A DNA stretch of 64,000 nucleotides from Myrmaecium sp. VS I D KN 1 (taxonomy: Eukaryota; Ascomycota; Dothideomycetes; Valsariales; Valsariaceae), in assembly GCA_019775845.1 (NCBI GenBank), contig JADQAV010000028.1, positions 372,001-436,000 on the forward strand. The letters are read 5' to 3'. The first letter of the stretch is position 1; the number at the start of each line of letters is the position of its first letter. The notes under the pieces were generated by a model, which saw only the letters and a program-made list of their open reading frames with translations, did no database searches and was not told where the DNA came from. Positions 32,804-44,400 of this stretch are shown one piece after another. Position numbers and translations under genes: made by a program.

Positions 32804-34744
32804 CTTCTCGAGCGACGACGACGTTGAGGTTGTCGGTGGAGAGCGAGGCTTCGAGCGTGGATGAGGATGCAGGGTGCGAGAAGGTTTGCCGGACGGTCGC
32901 GCGCGACGTGTGGAAAACGGAGTCTGGCGGGGAGTGGTGGTGGTGGTGGTGGTGGTAGCAGGGAGCAACGGAGTTAAAAGCCGGCGTTCCTATTGGTCGG
33001 CGGCGGGCCGGGTCGGAATGCAGACGGTGAGCGAGGGCACGACCGTGGGTGGGACAGCCCGTCTGGTGGCCGGAGCAGGGAGGCGAGGTATGCGCTGCGG
33101 GTGGACGAGCGACGCTGCAAGGAAAGTCGCCTGCCGGGATCAACAAGGCAGCCGTGAGCTGGAGGTTGGGATCTCTGGAGGGTGAGAAAGTTGCGTCTGC
33201 GTGTCCGTGTGCGTGTCCGTGTTTCGTGTGTGCAGGGTGCGTGAGAGGTGAGAGGCGACAGGCGAGAGGCGAGAGTGCAAGCTGGGGTTCCTGGGGAGGA
33301 GCGCAGGGAAGGAGAGTCGCGGTGTGAAACTCGAGTGTCGACCTGCAACCCAAGAGCTCGAGAGGAGAGCGACGGACGGGATAAACAAAGGGTGATGGAG
33401 AGGCGATAATATTACACGAAAAGGAAGGTCTGGTTACAGGCGATTTGCAGGTAACGGGACAGTTGATGGAAGGAGAAGTGAAAGGGGAGAGGTTGTCGAG
33501 GTTGTCGATGAGTGTCGTGTGGGTGATGGTGATGGTTGATGAGGGAAGAAAGGGGGCGAGGGCGAGGGAGTGAGGGAGGGAAAGCGAGGGGGGGCAAAGG
33601 AGGACGAGACGAGGTGAGGGAATGAGTGAGGGCTGACGGCGATGGTGAATGGGTGCAAGGTGGGTGGTGGATGGATCGCTAAGGGCAAACTACGAGTACC
33701 GTAAGGAAAAGGTCACTAGGTACTATCCACCTATCGTAGCCGATGGGCAAAGAAGTTGGTAATGGCGGACAAAGGAATGGACCACACAAGAGGAAAGGAA
33801 ACCTGAGCAGCAGTAGCAGCAGCAACCGCAGCAACTTCCCACACGTCTCTCTCTCTCACACAGATCCTTCCTTTTTCCCAACTCTGGGCCTTTTTTAAGA
33901 CCCGCTCCGGTGGCTTTCCGGCTTTGCTTGCCATCAAAACGGCCGTGAATTCCCTAGGTACCTACTAATCCCCTCTGGTTAGCCCCCGCCGACGATGATG
34001 GCTTGAGGTAACACACACCCTAAGGCCATCAGCTTACCCAACTCCAGGCAAGCGCAGGCACCAAGTCAGGTAGCGAGGTGGGGAGCCGAGGTGCGTCGCG
34101 CAAACGCCAGGCAGCAGAAAACTCGGACCCAGGCAGCAACGCCGGCAGCATACGACTGGACCAGCCAGCCAGAAGCCAATGGAACACAAGCCACCAAAAG
34201 CAGGAACGGGTAGCCGAGGCGTTTGGTGGGGCCGGGGGGGTGGCAGGGGTGTGTGGATGATGGATGGGTGAGGTGGGCATTTTGTGGGCCGGAAGACACG
34301 AGACCCCGGCGGCGGACCCAGAGTTCGAAGGTCAACCTAATCAATCCTTCCGGGCCGTCTGCTGGCCTGGCCAATCGTGAGAAGGGTAAAAGGAAAGAAG
34401 AAAAATATCTTTCCCTCAGCGTGCGACTGCACAGAGAAGCAAAAAGAAAGGGAAAATATATGAGGGAAGCGTGTGAGTGAGCCACGGGAGCTCCGGAAGG
34501 AAGAGCTCTGTTTTTCTCTCTTTCTTTCTCTAACTCTCGCGCGTCGTCGTCATAGATGCTTTTTTCTTTTGTCCTTTTCCCTTGGCGTGGCAGACAAATT
34601 TCCGTGCTTTTTTTCTTTTTTTTTTCCTCGTCCGGGTCCGCCGCATCCCGGGCGGTCTGGTCTGCCTTGCCGCGCCGTCGTTGCCCCGGCAGTTATCGAC
34701 ATGCAGGTGCCGCTATCAATCATGATCTCGACTTTTTTTCGTTG
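32804..34744. promoter_or_regulatory. Long GC-rich upstream region of GDS1
   Basis: About 1.9 kb with purine-rich tracts, CT tracts and TAGGTA-type motifs (33711, 33951). The first 600 bases probably form a leader. No gene was supported here on either strand. Confidence 0.4.
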
Positions 34745-36060
34745 ATATAGCTACCTACTGTATCTCATGTACTTCATGAAGGCATACTGTACAACCAATT
34801 CAAATACCAATGATGAGAAGATGTAAATGAACATATAGATGAATGGAAACAGTGGTATTGATGAGAACGCAGAAAGGTAGAAAGAGGTCATTACCGGACT
34901 GACGTGAGCCGAGAGCTCTAAAACACCTACCTTCTTTAGACCGTGAAGATCACTGACATCAACGTCTCTCCCACCGGTGTTTGAACAAAAGTTAAACTGA
35001 AACTGAAAAGGTCTGAGAGGCGTCAGAATTATGTGTAAGATCTTCGCCATGATTATTACATAGAAAAAGCGAGGTGACCGCGAACGCCAGAATGATTGCA
35101 CAGAAATATAGTAAAAGTAAGAAATAGAGAATTAATATTTGTATATACCGTAATACTCACAGTACCCAGTCCTCACCCCGACCTCACAACTTCCATACCA
35201 GCAGAAAGGCAACGCGACGCAAACACGTCCCTTCACACTTCCTTCTCACTCTGACGATCCTTCCTCGGACATTGAAGTCGAGACCACAGGTGAAACGAAT
35301 GCGAAGCCGAAAAAGACGCAGCAAGCGAGAAAGCGGATGATGATCATCGACGTCAAGTCAGGTATGTAGGTTGGTGAATAGGTCACGGTGTGCCCCTTCC
35401 AGATCGACGAACGGACTGCGGGCGACGATCGTGATGATGGGAAATTCCTCCTGCTCAATGGAGTACCGGTAGGTGCCTGCGTGCCTGCGTGCCTGAGTGT
35501 TTGTATGCCCGTATGCCTGTATGCCTGTATGCCTGTATGCCTGTATGCCTGTATGCCTGTATGCCTGTATGCCTGTATGCCTGTATGCCTTACCTACTCC
35601 TACCTCTAGTGACGTCCTCCAGCATCTTGAATAAAAGTACATACAGTATATACAAATATAATTCCTCGTGATCCTCTCACTAAGTATATCTCCCAGACTA
35701 TCAAAAGTGAGGAAGATGGAGACGAGATTAGATATGAAAACCAAAATGGATCTAGAATACTTAGAATATATAAATTATTAGTCGCGAGATGATCTATCGG
35801 GATCTCCATTTTCCTTATTTTCAACGAGGGTTTATTTATTCAATAACAGGGTGCATCGAGACAGAGATAAAACAAAGACGAAGGGCTCGTGATTGGATGG
35901 AGAGAGATATATATTTACTGAGTGTCAGCGAAGGCCTACATCGATCTGCTCTGACTCTTTTCATTTCCTAAACGTGGATCATACGGTGTGGGGAAGGAAA
36001 TATACTTATATATACAAATAGATAGAACACCCTGTGGATGAACATCCATCCTACAATCAT
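34745..36060. other. AT-rich island with minisatellite and a coding-like patch
   Basis: This stretch is visibly richer in A and T than its surroundings, with many TATA, ATATAT and TTATT words. It contains an open, acidic and basic coding-like patch at about 35163-35361 and an 8-base minisatellite at 35473-35590. It could be decayed repeat or relic gene DNA; no family is recognisable. Confidence 0.4.
35473..35590. repeat. 8-base minisatellite, about 14.7 copies
   Basis: The tandem unit ATGCCTGT is perfect from 35513 to 35590. Diverged first copies (GTGCCTGC, GTGTTTGT, ATGCCCGT) begin at 35473. Confidence 0.95.
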
Positions 36061-36665
36061 GCAACCAGTGAGTTGTACAGACCACCATCCCAACATCACC
36101 ATCTCCCTCCTAAGAGGCGTTCACGCCCCGACCAACCAGTCATCTACCTGCGTACCATGTAGATATTCGACGCTTCCCTCTCCCTCACTAGCAAAGCATA
36201 TACGGTATTCATGCCCTCGAATATCGCCGCGAACTTTGGTCGAACCACTCCTCGCTGGTTTTTGAACGCTCATCCACGCCGCGGCGGACTGAACCGCGGA
36301 GGGGTATACGTGAAAATCCCTCTCCTTCTTCAAAATCTCGAGTCGAATGCGCGTAGTGGAATCACACCTCCCAACCCCTCCCCGCCCTCGAAATGGCGCA
36401 AACGCACACTGCCGCGTCCTCCATGGAGTGACGTCCCTTCATATCTGGTCCAGGCCCCGGACCTGTGAGGAAAATGAGTGGTGCCTTGATTGATGATCCG
36501 TCGTCCGTGTAGGGGGTAAAGAAGGGGAGGAAGATGATCCTGACCGAGGTCGATCGATGTAAGACGAGGCAGCCGATTCCCTCCCCTCTCATGGGAGGGC
36601 TAGAGGGGGATGAACAGGAAAACATCCCATGGCCCTTTCTTGCTCGTTCAGACTAGGACCGGTGC
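36061..36665. other. Intergenic: 3' side of OMS1
   Basis: GC content returns to that of the surrounding DNA. No gene was seen. Confidence 0.45.
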
Positions 36666-37688
36666 TCATCGTGCCTTATCCTCCACCCTCTCCTTTCCCT
36701 CCTTTTCACCCTCCGAATCCGTCTTCTTCGGAGGCCGCAGCTCAATACGCCACGTCGTACCCAAATGATACCGCTTAATGCGCACAACCTCCAGCCCACT
36801 CTCCCGCACCAACTGACCAATATCCTTATTCCACCAGCAACCAAAGCGGTCAGCGTGCGCAGGAGCGGCGCGGTCAAGAATCCGATTAAGCCAATCGTAA
36901 TAGCTCCGACCATGCTCAAGCAGGAGAATCACACCATCCTCCTTCGTCACCCGTCCCAAGTTGCGGAGCAAACCGACAGGATCCGGCGTCGAGCAAAGAC
37001 CCATCGTCTGCACAACCGTATCGAACCCGTCCGCGCCCGGCGGCGGCGCGATCGGATCCAGTGCGCTCTGCACCCGCCACTCCGTCGGCACGACCCGATG
37101 CGGCGGGCTGCGCATCCACTTCTGCCTCGCGATCTCCATCATCGGCGCGCTCTGCTCCACCATCGTGATGCGGTCGCAGCGGGAGAGCGGGTAGTAATCC
37201 ATGTTCCGCCCCGTGCCGACGGAGACCTCGAGCACCTCGCCCCGCGCCTGCCGGACCAGCTGCCGTCGCCGCCAGTTCAGGCCCATCCAGAACTCCATCG
37301 CGCCCACGTCCCGGTCGAAGTCGGCGGCGATGCGGTCGTAGCGGTCGGAGACGTCGAGTGGGACGGTGGACGAGGTGTGCGTGGCGTCGTCGTCGCGGAG
37401 TTCTCGGCGCAGGTTGATGGCAACGACTGTTGCGTAGGCGCCGAAGATGGCCCAGGGAAGGCCGAAGATGATGAGCACGCGGATCTGCCGTGGGGACAGG
37501 CCGCGTCCGTTCTGCTGCTGCTTCGGCGGCTTCGGCGGTGGTGTATTGGGCTTCTCCGCATGACGCACTCGTGGACGGAATTTGAGCGGCGGAGGCGGAG
37601 TTGTTTTCGCGCTTCGTTTGGCGGCGGTGCTGGCGAACCGGACGGCGGCTCGGGGGGATCGTAGCGGTATCATGGGCAGGGAAGGCAT
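36666..37688 (-). CDS. OMS1: OMS1-like mitochondrial methyltransferase, 340 aa, single exon
   Basis: This is a class I SAM-dependent methyltransferase-like protein of the OMS1 family, which sits in the mitochondrial inner membrane. The N-terminus MPSLPMIPLRSPRAAVRFASTAAKRSAKT is basic and lacks acidic residues, as in a matrix-targeting presequence. One transmembrane segment lies at about 70-92 (IRVLIIFGLPWAIFGAYATVVAI). SAM motif I is VLEVSVGTGRNMDYYP (about 152-167), followed by ITMVEQSAPMMEIARQKW, GADGFDTVVQTMGLCSTPDP and LLRNLGRVTKEDGVILLLEHGRSYYDWLNRILD. The C-terminal part WWNKDIGQLVRESGLEVVRIKRYHLGTTW is conserved in the family. An in-frame ATG at 37793 would add 35 residues that break the presequence character. 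It is divergent to the flavin oxidase with 297 bases between starts. Confidence 0.88.
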   Translation of the reverse strand: MPSLPMIPLRSPRAAVRFASTAAKRSAKTTPPPPLKFRPRVRHAEKPNTPPPKPPKQQQNGRGLSPRQIRVLIIFGLPWAIFGAYATVVAINLRRELRDDDATHTSSTVPLDVSDRYDRIAADFDRDVGAMEFWMGLNWRRRQLVRQARGEVLEVSVGTGRNMDYYPLSRCDRITMVEQSAPMMEIARQKWMRSPPHRVVPTEWRVQSALDPIAPPPGADGFDTVVQTMGLCSTPDPVGLLRNLGRVTKEDGVILLLEHGRSYYDWLNRILDRAAPAHADRFGCWWNKDIGQLVRESGLEVVRIKRYHLGTTWRIELRPPKKTDSEGEKEGKERVEDKAR

Positions 37689-37985
37689 GCGGCGTCGTAT
37701 GTAGGAGTAAGTTAAAACAATTGGGAGAAGCGGTAGGTACTCGTCCGGGGAGGTGAACAGGGGAGAAGGGAAAAAGCTCCTTGGACCCTGCATGTTGTCC
37801 TTGCTTATCGGATGGGCCGAAAAGCGGAGGGGTTGGACGCCCGACTCTCTGCCGATGCTGGCCGGCAGCTTCTCTTCCGGCCCCTTGTCGTGCGTAGGGC
37901 GCGCGCAAGGCTGTCATACTTATAGAGTACTCCCTCCCCAACTCTCACACTCACACTCCCTGATATCTCCCCCAATTCTCCCGTC

Positions 37986-39579
37986 ATGTCCGCCTCGACC
38001 GCCCCCACCGAGTCCGCGGACTCCACCGTCCCCTCCTCCATCCTCATCATTGGCTCCGGCGTCTTCGGCCTCTCGACCGCCTACCATCTCTGCACCGATC
38101 CGGCGTACAAGGACACGGCCATCACCGTCGTGGACCGGCAGCCCTTCCCGACTCCAGACGGTTCAAGTGTACGACCACTCCTCCAGAAAGAACAAGCCAG
38201 ATAGCGAGCTCATCAGCTCCCACAATCCACCACCTGCATCCCTCGCTCACCACCCCCTCCTTTCCCCCTCACAGATCGACACCTCCCGCATCATCCGCCC
38301 CGACTACGCCGATCCAGCCTACGCCGCCCTCGCCAACGAAGCGCAAGAGCTCTGGCGCCGCGAATGGGGCGCCGACGGACGCTACCATCAAACCGGCCTC
38401 TGCCTCACCGCCGAAGCCGGCGAAGAAGCGTACGTGACCGCCTCGCTGCAAAACGTGCGGGCCCTCCTCCCGGGTGCCACGGACGCGGAGAAAGGGCTGA
38501 AGGTGCTCCGGAGCGCCGACGAGATCGCCGAAGCGATGCGGACGGACGGCGGCCGCAGCGGCTCGACCGGCTATGTGAACTGGACCTCCGGCTGGGCGGA
38601 CGCGGAGGCGGCGATGCGGCACCTGCACGCCAAAGTCGTCGCCTGTAACCGCGTCCGCTTCGTGACCGCGACCGTGCAACGGCTGCTGCTGGACCGGGAG
38701 AGCGGGACGGCTAAGGGCGCCCTGCTCGCCGACGGCCGCCGCCTCGAAGCCGCCCTCACCGTCGTCGCGGCAGGCGCGTGGACGCCCTCGCTCGTGGACC
38801 TGCGCGGCGTCGCCGCCGCGACCGGCCAGGTGCTCGCCTACCTGCCCATCACCGCCGAGGAGCAGCGCCGGTACGGCGACCGACCCGTCCTGCTCAACCT
38901 GTCGAACGGCATGTTCGCCATCCCCCCCGCCCGCCAGCTCCTCAAGATCGCCCGGCACGGGTACGGGTACAGCAACCCGGTCCGCATCCCGCACCCGGAG
39001 GACCCGGATGCCGGGCCCATCACCGTTTCCCTGCCGTACACCCACCTCTCGAACCCTAACCCAACCACAACCACCACCACCACCAAACCAACCTTCCGCA
39101 TCCCCAACGAAGGCCACCGCGCCTGCCTCGCCTTCCTCCACACCTCCCACCCCACCATCGCCGCCCGGTGCGGCCTCTCCCCTTCCAACCCCAACGACCT
39201 CACCACCTCCCCCTTCACCGCCTTCCGCATCTGCTGGTACACCGACACGCCGCAGGGGGACTTCCTCATCGACCACCACCCCCGCTGGCGCGGGCTCTTC
39301 CTCGCCACCGGCGGGTCCGGCCACGCCTTCAAGTTCCTCCCCGTCATCGGCCGGGACATCGTCCGCATCCTCGAGCGTCGGCCCCGCGATCCCGTCTTGG
39401 CGGCGAAGTGGGCGTGGCCCGCGGCGGGGCTGGTGGGTGGTGGTGGGGAGGGAGGGGAGGGGGAGGGGGTGGGGGAGGCTGGAGAGGGCTTCACCGGGGA
39501 TGGGAGTCGTGGGGGTGCGCGTGGGATGGTGTTGGAGAGGGAGTTTGCGAGGGATGCTCGGGAATTGGGGAAGTTGTAG
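37986..39579 (+). CDS. FAD-dependent amine oxidase (sarcosine / fructosyl-amino-acid oxidase type), 495 aa, 2 exons
   Basis: This is a flavin oxidase of the DAO/monomeric sarcosine oxidase family, close in form to fungal fructosyl amino acid and saccharopine oxidases. Exons are 37986-38168 and 38275-39579, joined in phase 0 at PDGSS-IDTSRIIRPDYAD. The Rossmann motif is ILIIGSGVFGLSTAYHL (residues 19-35), with VVDRQPFP at the end of beta-2. VVAAGAWTPSLVDL and ATGQVLAYL follow. RICWYTDTPQGDFLIDHHP carries Cys381, the residue that binds FAD covalently in this family. GGSGHAFKFLPVIG is the C-terminal signature. The tail has a Gly/Glu-rich low-complexity insertion and ends ARELGKL. That is not a clear PTS1, but KL is close, so peroxisomal placement is possible. 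It oxidises a secondary amine to an imine with H2O2 release (family knowledge); the substrate is not determinable. Confidence 0.87.
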
Positions 39580-40545
39580 GGTTGAGAGGGGGGAGAGAGA
39601 GGAGGTAAGGGAGGGTGGGAAGGGAGGGATGAGACCGGTGCTGGTGGATTCCCGCTGTCTCCCAGGAACTCGTGCATCGAGACGACACAAGAGGTTCAAG
39701 CGTGTATATACTGTAGATAGATGTATGTGCGTGCATAGAAAAGAACAGAGAGGTGAGCGTGGTGCTGTCCGCAATCAACGAAACGCACATCGTTGGACCA
39801 TAAAGGCCAATGCCTTTGAGTTCACTCGCGCCTTAGACTTGGTAGAACGCAAGTAAGATTGGCGTATATGCAGCGGCAGCACTCATCACAGGTAGGGTGA
39901 CCATGACTTAAAGAAGCAGCGAAAGCAGTTTGTCTGGGAACATTTGGTATTTGATCATCTAGGTGACCTTCCCAGTGATCTATGGACGAATTGGATGCTC
40001 TCCATATCCGAGACCTTATCATGCACTGAAGCATTCGTAACTTTGATCCGTCTGATCCACTTACCTCATTGCCTTTCTTTTTTTGCTCGTGAGTTCAATC
40101 TCGTAGCCTCTGGCTCAGGCCCACACCTTGAAAGGAACCTCCCGACCACCTTCCGTCGCAGACAAACAAATTATGGACGGGACGCAAACCGACCATCCCG
40201 ACATCACCGCCGGTCTAGACCAGCGCATGCCCTTTTCTAGAGTATGTGTGAAATAGAAAGTTTTTGAGTGCCTAGAAGTAGTCTCCCGTAGAGCCGACCA
40301 CCATCATCCCAAACGCCTCGCAATGCACGCAAAGGGAGAAAAAAATCAGAAAAAGAATTTCTGTGTTCCAGCCAACCGCAGAGACGGGTCGGTTTACGAC
40401 TGAGAACGAGCAGAACAGGCCGAGACGAAATCGACACCGAGAAATCGTGTTCGGCCTTTGCAATGTATTAATACAATGGTCGTGCTGTACACGGTGTCAA
40501 AGATTGACCACACCTGTGTGCAATGACTTTGCGCTCTTGAAGAAC
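39580..40545. other. Convergent intergenic region
   Basis: This lies between the flavin oxidase and TBP 3' ends. Nothing recognisable was seen in about 970 bases. Confidence 0.5.
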
Positions 40546-41447
40546 TCAAGACTTGCGGAAGTCTGCCGATATGATTAGTAAAGATCTACAAATCACGGCC
40601 GTGGATTGCTTACCAGACAACACGGGGTAGATCAGCTCAAAAGCTTGGTAGATCTCTTCGCGAACCTTGGCACCGGTCAAGACGATCTTGCCAGAGACGA
40701 AGATGAGAAGGACGATCTTTGGCTTCATCATGCGGTAGATCAGACCGGGGAAGAGCTCAGGTTCGTAGGAGCTGAAGTGGTAGTGGCGAGAAGCAAGACC
40801 CTCGAGACGGATGGGGAACTTGATGTCGCACGAGCCAACGATGTTCTGAATCTTGAAATCCGTGAACTTGGCATTGAAGCCGAGCTTTTGGATAATGCGA
40901 GCGTACTTGCGTGACGCAAGCTTGGAGTCATCTTCGGACTTCGCACCCGTGACCACCATCTTTCCTGACGCGAAGATCAGAGCGGTTGTCTTGGGTTCGC
41001 GAATACGCATGATGACAGCCGCGAAACGCTAGATTCAACTGGTGTTTAGCAAATCGCGAAGCAAGGTCTAGATGACAGATGTTAGTACCTTTGGATTGTA
41101 CTCCGCATTACGAGCATGCAGCGCGATGGTCTTCAGGTCCAAGCGGCAATCCAAGTTGACGGTTGCGACGATGTTCCTTCGCGATGCAGATTAGGCATTT
41201 GTTTGAGAAATGCGAAAGCGTGCTATACTTACTGCAGAGTTGGGACAATGCCGCTGACGCTCTGGGTGTTACCCGGCGTCGCTGCGGGAGTGGCGGGAGT
41301 GCCGTTGGGTCCGTTCTGCTGGCCGTCATTCTTCTCCGACGACGGAGGTGTGAGGTCGCCGGCGCCACCAGGGAAGGAGAGCGAGGCAGGCGAAGTGAAC
41401 GCCTTGGCTTGCTGGGCCGTAGAGGGATGAGTGTTGAGAGAATCCAT
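40546..41447 (-). CDS. SPT15: TATA-box-binding protein, 244 aa, 4 coding exons
   Basis: This is the general transcription factor TBP. Exons are 41447-41233, 41176-41089, 41028-40614 and 40562-40546. The last exon has only 17 bases and encodes DFRKS plus the stop; all phases agree. The N-terminal 65 residues are Ser/Thr/Pro-rich and variable. The saddle core starts near [69 protein letters not shown] region, and the second repeat is [21 protein letters not shown] to [29 protein letters not shown]. Both repeats are complete. Upstream, a GTAGCA donor (41612), a GCTAAC branch site and a GGCAG acceptor (41505) suggest a 108-base 5'UTR intron. A very long gene-free region lies upstream. Confidence 0.96.
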
Positions 41448-44400
41448 GATGAAGTGGAGGAAGTGAAAGCGCTCTTGTGATTTAAGCAGCGGATGGACTT
41501 GAGACTGCCAAGAGATTCGACGTTAGCTCGAGTTTGCGATGATGTATCAGTCGAGCCGACAGCGGTAGGATGAACGAGTGAAGCAACCAAGTCGCAAAGT
41601 AGAAGATGCTACCTGGAAAGCGTTGCGCACTCTTCTGAGCAAATGCTCGTGGAGAAATAGGTGCTTTTACGGTTGTCGTTATCGAGTCGACGGGGAGCGT
41701 ACCGTCAGTGGGAGATGAACAACTCAATGTCTCCCTCACAAGCGTCGTCAAGGTGAATGATCAAGGTGAACGCTGACAGTGGACCGTCACCGGAGGTGTG
41801 AAGATGGAGGGCCAAAGACGAAACCAGCTGGCCTTTGGTGAGGAAGAAATGTGAAGTGGTGAGGCAGATCGCGATCGGGTCGGTCGCAAGTCAGTTATTC
41901 CCGATCGGTCTTATCCAGACGTATCTCGAGTGTGACTCTTCCGAGCGGTGAACAGCAGCGGCGAGGATACCAGCGAATGGCACGTTTCAGCAGACGGATA
42001 CGGTGGAGAGGTATGAGGTGAAGCAGGCAGACGGTCGGCGATCAAATCCGATTCTGCGACGGTGGAGGTGGGTGGGGGTTGTTGTTTGTTAGCTAAACGA
42101 CAACCGTGCGGCCAAAACGAGTGAAATCTTGGGGGGGCGCAGGCGGTTCTTTATATACCCAGAGCCCGAATGACGCCAAGACTGCAGGCGTCGCGCTAGT
42201 ACGCGCAGGGGCCCCCCACCTTGACCTTGATTTGCTCCTGCCTTGCCGCTTTTGCGCTCTCGCCGACCAATCACCGCTTCGCCCCGGCCGCCACCCTCGC
42301 CCCCCTTTCTGCTTTTCTGAGGCGGCCACGCATACCGCCGACTCTCCCGCTTCACCAGCGACGCCGCCGCGCCCACCGCTTCACCCGGGGCCTCCTCGTC
42401 GCCGCGACCTCGATCCATCCGTGCAATCCACCCGCAAAAACCTCCTCAGCGACCTCGACCATCGCCGCCGTTGCGTGCAGTTCATCCGTCCGGAATGCGC
42501 ATTCGGTATTTCAGGTTGTTACTTCCGACACATGCCTCCCCCATTACCCCGTACTCCCGCGCATCGAACTTGGTCGTTGGGCATTGCCGGCGTCCTCGAC
42601 ATGCTACTCGCCGGCCGTCAGTCCCGCCCGTCGTCGCGCTCACCGGTCGCCCAGACGACTAGATCAGGTAGCCCACCAACCACGACGTCACGATACCACC
42701 GATTCCTCGAATACCATCGAACATCGCTGGAACGCTCTCGAAAATGACTGACTCCGGATGCGAAACCGAGCCGGCGACTGTGAATCGCATGGTCGCATAA
42801 CTCCAGCTGCTGGAACGGCACGCACACAAAAGCAGGCAGTGCACAGCCAAAAGAGCAAGGAATTTGCGTCCGGTCGCGCCAGGCATGACGTGCGCTTAAC
42901 GGGCGGCGGGCGACGGAACAAAGGTCTGCGCGGGTACGCTTGGTGGAATCCGTCCGCAACGAATCCGCCTCATCGTCCTACGGGGCGACGACATCACTCC
43001 CGTTGCTCCTAGGGTGCTCGCAGGTACGTACAATATTAGACCTGCAAATCACACTGTTAGTATTTGGGTAAGCAGCAATACCGATCACAAACCGTGGTGC
43101 TTTCAACCTGCACTGCACGCCAGGTCATTTGCCGCATCACGGTTGCTGCCCGATTTCCGGTCACATCCCGCGAAGATACTTTGGAATACATGTTTGCGTT
43201 GCGACGCCGTGATCCGTCGCGGGGCGCAAATGAAGTGCCGCATTCTTCGCGTCGCACGCGAACAAAGCCTCCTTGTTCGCTGGGATTAGGTTCTGGTCTG
43301 GTACAAGGAACAAAGACGAAAAAGAAGATGAACACGACCAAAAGAAAAAACCGCGATCTTCCATTATCATCGCAAACGGTGCGGTGCACCGTCTAGGTTA
43401 CCGTCCTGTTTTGCACCCCGTCGAAATCACTTACATGTCGCATCGTGTCCTTACTCAACTGAGTCACTCAGTACTGCACATCCAGCTGCCAGCCGTTTCA
43501 GCTTTCATTACAAACCCTCCCTTCAGGGCGCTGGAGAGGAGCGCAGTTTGCATCCAACCGCCCCTATCGATTGACCTAAATCGCTTACAGGAATATTGCA
43601 TCGGTTCCAGCTTTTGACGCCCCGTGTTTCCCCGAGCCTGGGGTCCTAACAGGTCCCACAACCTCGGGAACGCCAGCGACGAGCATGGATCGCATGTCTA
43701 GGTATCGTCTTTGCGCCTGTCAGTTTTCCCCGACCTCCCTTGTTCTGAGACAAGCGACCAGGAGGTCGAACCGACAGGGTTCATATCATCGCTGGTTTAT
43801 TCGCGGCCAAAGAGAGGATCACTCATCTCATGATAGGCCGTTCAAGTTTCCACCTGGATTCAGAAACACACCGTGAGTAACGTTGCTGCCTTGTCGGCCG
43901 AGCAAAGCTCAGGAACAAGTAATCCAACCATCCCATCCTGCACCTCACGGGCCATCATCCTTCCCTCTTCCCGTGGGTAACACAGCAATCTCGGTACCTA
44001 TCCGTATGCACAGTACATCCGTATATCAGTTACTATTCGACAGGAAGAACCGCGCGTCCTCCCAGCCACCGAACGGAGTAACAAATCAAATCAACATCAA
44101 AAGCAAGATGCTGCGCCCCCTTTTCTTGCAAGCTGCCCATTCATTTATTAATCTCCGTCATACCCTCTCTGTCGTCAGCCTTGCCGTTGAAGCACCTTGC
44201 TTCTGACGGAAACCAGCTTTTATCGTCTGGACTTATCTCATTGCAGCCCGGGGCACTCAGCTACATATATCCATCCATACATACATACTCCCATATTGTG
44301 TATATGAGTCAAGTATCACCGCGCAGCCTGCCTTCCCACCTAACCTGCCACGAGCAGTTTACCAAGGAAGGAAAGGAAAAAGAACAAAATTCCGGCCGGG

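Noticed and set aside
37689-37793. ATG at 37793 as the OMS1 start
   Set aside because: It would place acidic residues and a hydrophobic stretch before the presequence; the ATG at 37688 gives a normal matrix-targeting N-terminus.
38269-39774. A 501-codon minus-strand frame across the flavin oxidase
   Set aside because: It is a compositional shadow of the GC-rich oxidase exon, rich in Gly, Val and Glu without domain features.
42106-42747. Overlapping plus-strand frames upstream of TBP
   Set aside because: They are Pro/Arg/Ser-rich with no conserved segment, and two different frames are open over the same DNA, which points to composition rather than coding.
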